Assembly: GCA_910890315.1 (NCBI GenBank)
Contig: CAJVGD010000011.1
Coordinates: 868,001 to 932,000, forward strand
Reading direction: 5' to 3'
Source of the DNA: Serendipita indica DSM 11827
Lineage: Eukaryota > Basidiomycota > Agaricomycetes > Sebacinales > Serendipitaceae
Length of the DNA stretch: 64,000 bases
Part shown: positions 57,801-64,000 of the stretch, one piece after another
Layout of the letters: each line of letters opens with the position of its first letter
How positions within the stretch are numbered: the stretch's first letter is position 1
The notes under the pieces: generated by a model
Database searches by the model: none
The model's input: only the letters and a program-made list of their open reading frames with translations
Told to the model about the DNA's origin: nothing
Program-made: the position numbers and the translations under genes

Positions 57801-58209
57801 GGCGTTAGACCTTTGCCTTGACGTCTTTGGAAGCCGTCATCCATTCACAATCAGTACAATGGGAAATTTTGCCCACACGCTGCGCCAACGTGGTAAACTT
57901 GACGAGGCAGAACAGATGGACCAAAAGGTATTGAACCTTCGCCTCAACATACTTGGATCGCGCCATCCTGGAACTATTGCAGCAATGAAAAATCTTGCGC
58001 TTACACTGCGCTACCGTGGCCAGTTGGACGAGGCAGAGAAGCTCGAGCGAGAAGTGCTTGCACTCCGCATTGACATCCTTGGACGACACCACCCTGCTAC
58101 AATCAAAGCAATGTCCAATCTTACCATCACGCTACGTGAACAGGGAAAGCATGAGGAAGTACAGAGAATGAAGCAAGAAACGCGTGTGGGCCCTATCAAT
58201 TCGACTTGA
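54826..58209 (+). CDS. NLR-like protein: alpha/beta-hydrolase, NB-ARC and TPR repeats (one frameshift, 5' end unclear)
   Basis: Supported exons: about 54826-54897, 54947-55178, 55223-55273, 55320-55631, 55679-55871, 55921-56143 and 56189-58209. Order: a lipase/esterase-like domain (IVAIHGLDGHRMKTW, VRVLTYGYDA, FVAHSLGGIILKQ with nucleophile Ser in HSLGG, MFLGTPHSG). Then a linker to ISRNYIERPGIH, NB-ARC (P-loop GMGGAGKT, Walker B WLLFIDNADSP, LITTRNKE, FMKICAFLNHS) and kinesin-light-chain type TPRs. Fungal NLRs of this build act in nonself recognition or signalling in some species; here that is inference. Between SPHGAV and LITTRN (about 56405-56420) the frame shifts by one base, with no intron to explain it. 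Intron 55274-55319 appears to use a GC donor. The start codon was not found. Confidence 0.78.
57388..58206 (+). repeat. 126-bp tandem TPR-coding repeats (six full, one partial)
   Basis: Six consecutive 42-residue units of the form GxxDEAExMxREVLxLRLxxLGxxHPxTIxAMxNLAxTLxxR run from 57388 to 58143, with a truncated seventh to 58206. Units begin at GHVDKAE, GQFDEAA, GQLEQAE, GMVDEAE, GKLDEAE, GQLDEAE and GKHEEVQ. This is the TPR_10/TPR_12 type found at the C-terminus of many fungal NLRs, where repeat number and sequence often vary. Confidence 0.85.
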
Positions 58210-58702
58210 TTAGTAGTCCTATATTGTCCACCGTATCTTGATCACTATGCAAACTTGTAGATATATATCTGCATTTGTACGCTTAAATTACAACAAACCT
58301 ATTAATCGAGCCAAGTCTTTTGTGATTGACGGCCCAGGGTACACTTTGTATCGAGACGCCCAGATTCTTCCACCCTCTTTTTGCAAGAATTTCTGAAGGA
58401 TAGACGAAAATATGGTCATGGAATGACCAGCGAACCTCGACCGAATTACTCTGCGATGATTAGATGTCGTTGTACCGCTTAGATTCCAATTACTCGATAT
58501 TATTCTCTCAACTGGATTGATTGGTTTGTATGATTCTTGTAAATAGATAGTCGAACTAGACTTTCGTTCAGGGCCGCTTTGTGGTGGCAGTCAAACTTTG
58601 AACCTCACCCCGTTAGACCTGTCGCCTAATCTGTCACAAGTCTCTCTAATTTCAGCGTATATCTCCTCGATTCATAGTCTATATCATATTATATTTGATT
58701 GA
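58210..58702. other. Intergenic, AT-rich; K+ channel upstream region
   Basis: No gene. AT-rich with TATATAT at about 58259 and ATATTATATTTG just before the channel start. The sequence at 58585-58640 loosely resembles 53965-54020. Confidence 0.45.
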
Positions 58703-60708
58703 ATGCAGCCTCAACAGGCGGACGAATCCATTCCCATGGAGCAACCCGTCGCAGGATCCTCGCGCTCGATAATAACAGGTGACGAAGAACACGAACAGGA
58801 TATAATCATCATTCAAGATCAATCAGCACCAAAAGCACACGAGGACGATCAGCAGAGCTTACCTCCAGCGTACAGCGATGCCACGGCGAGCAAACCTCGC
58901 AAAGCGCGCCAACGAACGCATCAATATCCACCTTCACGTTCACGAACGACATTATCGGAGATGAGACGCTCGAGGAGCTCATTTCGGCACGCATTGTTCC
59001 TCCTTATGGAGCGTCCGACGTCGTCGAGTAGCGCGTTTACACTTCATTTGACGACCAATGCCATCATCGTCCTTAGGTAACCTACATCCTCAGTACATGT
59101 GACGATGCTGATGCTCTTTGCTGAATATAGTGCCATTCTGACAATCCTCGAAACGCTGCCCTTCTTCCACGCCGTCAACAGCTCGATTTGGTTTGGTCTG
59201 GAGACAGTCATCGTTGCTCTATTCACTGTCGAATATGTCGCACGAAGCTTTGCGTGGGGTTTCGGCGAGGGAAACGGCGGATGGAAGCGATGGTCCAAAT
59301 GGGTGACATGTACGTGGCCCTCTGGAACCAGCTCATTGTCACCGATTCGAAAGCTAACAAGAATCATCTAGCATTCTTTGCTCTGGTGGACTTGTTCGCC
59401 ATCTTGCCATATTATATCGAGCTGCTTCTTCAAGCAGACACTACGGCATTCTTCCGATTCTCTATTCTTCGAGTTTTCCGTCTATTTAGAGTGTTCCGGC
59501 CTTTCCGTTACTCTTCGACTATCCTACTGACTATCGAGGTGAGAACTATCCCTCTCGATATGGCATTTGACTAACTCGTAATAGGTCATGATCCTTGCAA
59601 CGAAAAGGAGCCAACATGCACTTCTCGCACTTGCGTTCTTCGTCACGATGACGCTCGTAGTATTCTCAACCTTGCTGTACTTTATTGAACGAGGGACATG
59701 GGACGACTCGCTCGAGGCATTCGTCGATGCAGAGGGCGTTAAAACACAATTCGATAGCATCCCAATGGCTGCTTGGTTTGTTCTCGTCAGTCAGTGAATT
59801 CCATCGTCCGGTGATGGCAAATACTCATAAGTGCATAGCGATCACAACTGTGGGCTACGGTCAGACTGTACCAAGAACATTCTTTGGCCGCTTAATCACG
59901 GTACCTCTTCTCCTCTTTGGATTACTCCTCGTCGCTCTTCCTAGTTTCGTGCTCGGAAGAGAGTTTGCCGTTGTATGGGAGGAGATGAGCGCCGGGTCAG
60001 TGATTCTTCACTACTTCGAGTACCAAATGCTGACCAAGTCTCAGTGTGCTTGATGCTTCGGTACTCGCTATTGGCCGCGAGCCCGATAGTCCCCTCACGC
60101 CCTACACCGGTCGCGGTGCTGAATCGTACGACGTCGAATCATTTCACGACAAGCCAGAAGAACAGCATGAGGATGAAACAGATCCAACGACACCTCTGAC
60201 GGGTCGTCGAAGGAGAGATAAAGGCAAAGGGCGCGCAACTGACATGCTCTTTGACGCTGGGGGTGTTGAGAGCGATATTCAGCATCACGATTCCGAGGAA
60301 AGGCAACGCGAACACGATGAAGAACGAGCCGTACCGCGACCTAAGCCCGCTGGGGTTGCCGCACTCCAAAAACGGCGCCATCGCGTCGACTCGGATGCAA
60401 CAAATCGTACAAATGTCTTCATGGGCCTATCTCATCGTCGCAATGGGTCGCAAGTCAACTTGTCTTCGCCGAGTGCAGGAGGAATCTCGTCGGCGATCGA
60501 CGCGCATACGCAAGTATTGTCGGGAATCGTGAAGGAGTTGAAGGCGGAGAGAGACGCAGTTAGAGGTGAGCGGGATGCGTTGAGGGCCGAGCGTGAGGCG
60601 TTGCGATTGGAGAGAGAGGCGCTTGGGAGGAGCGTGCGGATTTGGCGGCTGCTAAGGAGCGTTTGCGTGCGAGATTTGGAAATTTGGAGCAGCAGATGCA
60701 ACAGATGA
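58703..60708 (+). CDS. Voltage-gated potassium channel (Kv/Shaker-type)
   Basis: Exons: 58703-59076, 59131-59309, 59372-59538, 59585-59789, 59839-59995 and 60045-60708, giving 581 aa as read. The N-terminal ~110 residues are polar and disordered. S1-S3 follow (LETLPFFHAVNSSIWFGLETVIVALFTVEYVARS; ALVDLFAILPYYIELLL). S4 has Arg at every third position (ILRVFRLFRVFRPFR). S5, the pore helix (AAWFVLV) and selectivity filter TTVGYG (residues 311-316) come next, then S6 (LLLFGLLLVALPSFVLG). The C-terminal tail is cytosolic with a coiled coil (ERDAVRGERDALRAEREALRLERE). The coiled coil breaks off at GRSVRIW. The neighbouring frame continues it (ERADLAAAKERLRARFGNLEQQ) to a stop 5 bases later, so a one-base error or frameshift near 60625 is likely. 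Confidence 0.88.
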
Positions 60709-60982
60709 GATGACCTGGACCTCGGTATGGTATAACTCCTTATTTGTTGGGAATCCGGGTTGGATACATAGTATTATCGGATTATCGTATACAGAATTCG
60801 TTGAATTGCAGACTCTTCTTCTTTAGGCTACTCTCCACTATTAATGCCGAGGTCGCCCCTGCACTTCGGCAATGGAATAAAGCGTGTGAATCTGATCAAA
60901 TGATATCTTTTAGATCCTGGCATGTTTGTCCCCAAAGGTCGGCGTGTTCTGCCTTTCCACCACGATAGCCTCTCGAATCTTG

Positions 60983-63155
60983 ATGGTGTCTATGCTCACA
61001 ACCTATGTCCAGGAAGCTGCAAGATGGATCATTTCGCACCCCATTATAACCGCATTCGCGGCTATTATGGTGACGCCGACTTTTCAGCTCGTCTATCTCA
61101 TCGTCCAACCACGTATTTCAGCACTGAACGTACTTCGTGGACCACCAGGAGGGAACGGTATTCTTGGACATTTTGGTAAAGGCCGTCTTGGACCTATAGG
61201 TGAATGGCACGCAGAACTGTTTAAACAGTACGGCCACGTCTTTCGTTTTCGCGGATTATTTGGGGTAAATCCAACTCCTTTCGTTCATCTTTGGAGACTG
61301 AAGGCTTGCTTACCAGCGCATAACCCTTGTCACCTCGGACCCAGTCGCTCTACATCGGATACTAAACGAGACTTCCGTATATCAGAAATCGCCTTTCGTG
61401 AAGTACATCCTCGGAAGCGTATTGGGAAACGGTAAGTTCTTAAATCTTCCTGTGTTTCTATTAACTTGGAGCTAGGTCTTCTCTTTGCCGAAGGTATGGC
61501 CACATAAACACTTTGAATCTACGACTGAGCTTGAGTAGGGGCCGAACATAAGAAACAGGTGAGATTACATGAAGCCACCTGAAAACTGCTACTGACAAGG
61601 AACGCCAGCGTCGCATCATGGTGATTCGCCTCCAATATCTTGGATGATCCATCTGATCGTTTCCAGAATCCGTCATTTAGCGGAGGGCATCTCAAGGAGA
61701 TGACGGGTATCTTTGTCTCCAAGGCTCTCGAGGTGGGAACCCAAAGCACCATCTCGACAAGGCTCATGCTCTCAATAGCTTCGAGACGTTCTCTCGGTCG
61801 CAATCGACGCGAGCGAGTCTCGACAAGAGGCACAGGTGGATATGCTCGACTATGTCTCACGAACAGCGTTGGACATTATCGGTCTCGCGGGCTTTGACTA
61901 CGCTTTCAACTCTCTGTCAGACGGAACCAATGAACTTGCGCTCGCTATCAAAAAAGTCGCAGAATCTCCGGGCGGTATCCCGATATTCCCAATGCTCAAG
62001 GCTAGGTTTCCAATCCTGCGACCCTTTCTCAATTTCGACGCGACCTCGAAACGTCTGAACAATGCCAGTAGACGACTTCAGGAAGTCGGCAAGGTACTCA
62101 TTGTTGAGAAGAAGAGGCAAATCTTAGCCGAAAAGGGGCAACCCTCGACATCAGGAGTGTCCAAGGACCTACTCAGTCTGATGATCCGGTCAAACATCGA
62201 GGGTGGAGAGGGTAAAGGATTGACGGACGATGAGATTCTGAACCAAATCCCGACGTTTCTTTTGGCTGGTACGTCCACATCGACCCCCATTCGTTCTAAC
62301 GAGGCCACTTTAGGTCACGAAACAACGTCTACATCCATCGTTTGGACACTCTTCTCACTAGCGAGCAATCCAGAAATACAATACCGGCTTCGAAAAGAGC
62401 TTCTATCAGTGCCCACGGACACTCCCTCGATGGAACAGCTCAATTCGCTCGCTTACTTGGACGCCGTCGTACGAGAGGCACTCCGATACTACTCCGTAGC
62501 GAACGCACCTGTACGCGTCGCTAAACAAGACGACATAATTCCCGTCAGCAAGCCGTACACCGACCGTTATGGTGTTGAGAGGAATACCATCAAGTGAGCC
62601 ATTCAGAAGCTGCCTAGCCCAATACTAAGCTATGCATAGAATATCTAAAGGAGATGCCATTGTCATCCCAATTGCCGTGCTCAACAACTCTGAAGCAATC
62701 TGGGGCCCAGATGCGAATACATTCAAGTGCGGGGTTGGCTTATTCTGTGATTAATATGTAGCTGAATATACCCATAGCCCGGATAGATGGAGCTCTATTC
62801 CCGAAGCCTCCTATGCTCTACCTGGAATCTGGGGAAATCAACTAACGTTCCTCGGCGGGCCTCATTCGTGTATTGGCTTCAAGTTTGCAATCATGGAGTA
62901 ATATCTCTGGCTCGACGGTTACCATCTTGCTGACAATCTACAGGAAGAAGATCGTGCTCTTCACACTACTAAGAAACTTTGTATTTGAGTTGGCAGTACC
63001 GAAGGAGGAGGTCGTACGGAGACCAGGGTGCGCTATATGAGCCATTGTGGATGACATTCTGACTACGAGATAGGATGATAACGAGGCCATCTATCAAGTC
63101 CCGAATAAATGAAGGGAACCAGCTACCCATGATTATCAAGTATGTAAAATCATAA
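60983..63155 (+). CDS. Cytochrome P450 monooxygenase (P450-2)
   Basis: Twelve exons: 60983-61264, 61317-61431, 61476-61493, 61539-61558, 61609-61620, 61667-61732, 61779-62268, 62314-62593, 62640-62726, 62778-62897, 62944-63027 and 63074-63155; 551 aa. The N-terminal hydrophobic region (IITAFAAIMVTPTFQLVYLIV) is followed by LRGPPGGN. EHKKQRRIMNPSF comes from four tiny exons. AGHETTSTSIVW (I-helix), EALR (ExxR), PDRW, and FLGGPHSCIGFKFA with heme ligand Cys488 follow. C-terminus: ITRPSIKSRINEGNQLPMII. An in-frame stop at 63040 is avoided by the intron 63028-63073, which restores the usual P450 end. Substrate unknown. Related to P450-1 18 kb away on the other strand, but the intron pattern differs at several points. 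Confidence 0.92.
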
Positions 63156-63547
63156 ATATCATAAAGGAAATTTCTCTACAAACCAGCGCAACTGCACCTC
63201 AGGCCTCGATGTTGGCGAGCGGCGCAAACGTGTTAAGCGTTCAGTCTTGACGTCTGCAGGGTCGCATCGGCAATATGGCTATTTTCAAATCGAGGACTAG
63301 AAGGATATGACAGCAGCGAATAAAAATTGACTAACTCAGCCGTCCTCCGGCCTTGCTGCAGCCCCGCGTTTCATTCTTTATTCGACGCGTCAACGAGGCC
63401 CCAACAAACGCGCTCTTGGACCCGTCCACGACAGCCCACAAATCTTTTGTAACCTCTGTGATCCAGTAAGTCTGCTCATGACGCGCCTTGCCGCGTCGAC
63501 ACGTCTCCTGTAGTCCTCACATCGTGCAGAACTCGACTGGTGCTGTC
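63156..63547. other. Intergenic, no gene
   Basis: 3' region of P450-2 and promoter of the secreted protein. An upstream ATG at 63488 is in frame with the start chosen at 63548. The downstream ATG is preferred because a signal peptide follows it directly. Confidence 0.45.
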
Positions 63548-63999
63548 ATGAAGCTGCTGTATAGTATCCTTGGGGCCGTAAGCCTCAGTTCCGTCGCGTC
63601 TGCTGCTGCTTTTGCTGGCATGGAGGGCGTACCATTGCTGGAGCAGGTCGGCGCCGCTGCGGCGCCGGTGTATATCAATGCTCTCGGAGAGGTTGTCATT
63701 CCACAAAAGTTCCATTGGGGTAGCTACGCCGTCAAAGAGCTCGATTCAGCCAAGCCCCGCAAGTGCGCGCACCATCAAGATTTTGGGCGTCTCGGAAAAC
63801 GTCAGGTACGCCTCTGAGCCCAACCTTTTTCGTGCTTTCTGAAGTCAACTGACGCCCATCTGTAGAGTTGTCAATACGGTTACGAGCCTGTGTGCCCCTC
63901 GAACTATCAAAATCCTTGTTGTCCAACCAACTCCCCGACCTGTAAGGGATATCCTGATCATCATGACATGCTTATTGAACATTCTTTGTAGGCTGTAGC
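63548..63999 (+). CDS. Small secreted Cys-rich protein, 5' part (runs off the window)
   Basis: Exons: 63548-63805, 63866-63941 and 63991 onward. A clear signal peptide (MKLLYSILGAVSLSSVASAAAFA) is followed by an Ala-rich mature start and GKRQ, a possible Kex2-type dibasic site. Exon 2 and the start of exon 3 are Cys-rich (SCQYGYEPVCPSNYQNPCCPT, then CCS). The pattern fits a processed extracellular Cys-rich protein. I recognise no family. The remainder lies to the right, so Cys count and length are unknown. Confidence 0.68.
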
Positions 64000-64000
64000 C

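Overview
This is a stretch of a compact basidiomycete genome. Genes lie close together and most carry several 41-60 nt GT-AG introns. The gene content fits Agaricomycetes: a fungus-specific FunK1 kinase family, a large F-box/LRR family, P450s with about a dozen exons, URC4 and a Ste6-type ABC exporter. The NLR-like gene (alpha/beta-hydrolase, NB-ARC, TPR) and the F-box/FunK1 expansions resemble Rhizoctonia/Ceratobasidiaceae (Cantharellales). That placement is inference from family memory, not from a search. Exon coordinates were worked out by hand from splice sites, reading frame and family motifs.

Layout. 0-3.7 kb: the 5' part of an unknown gene (minus) and two tandem SDR oxidoreductase genes (minus) with the same intron positions. 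3.9-7.7 kb: a divergent pair of unknown membrane proteins sharing a 171 bp promoter. 8.0-24.6 kb: a large inverted duplication. Its arms (about 8.04-14.05 and 19.76-24.57 kb) each carry an F-box gene and a FunK1 kinase-like gene in mirror order. Three ordinary genes fill the spacer: URC4 (uracil catabolism), a 12-exon GH16 glucanase and a small membrane protein. The left F-box copy and both FunK1 copies are decayed; the right F-box copy is open. A solo LTR sits only in the left arm. 24.5-26.7 kb: no gene seen.

26.7-32 kb: a C2H2 zinc-finger protein, a Spo7-like subunit of the Nem1-Spo7 lipid phosphatase, and Cbf5/dyskerin. 32.2-42.0 kb: a same-strand array of intronless F-box/LRR genes and fragments in two alternating subfamilies, ending in a chimera of a FunK1 fragment joined to an F-box/LRR 3' half. 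42.0-53.1 kb (all minus): a P450, the SRP receptor beta subunit, ETF-ubiquinone oxidoreductase and a full-length ABC-B transporter.

54.8-58.2 kb: an NLR-like gene with one apparent frameshift. 58.7-60.7 kb: a voltage-gated K+ channel. 61.0-63.2 kb: a second P450 related to the first. 63.5 kb to the end: the start of a small secreted Cys-rich protein.

Housekeeping genes (Cbf5, SR-beta, ETF-QO, URC4, Spo7) are intact and alternate with fast-evolving families (F-box, FunK1, NLR, P450, secreted protein). The duplications, pseudogenes and chimera fall in the latter.
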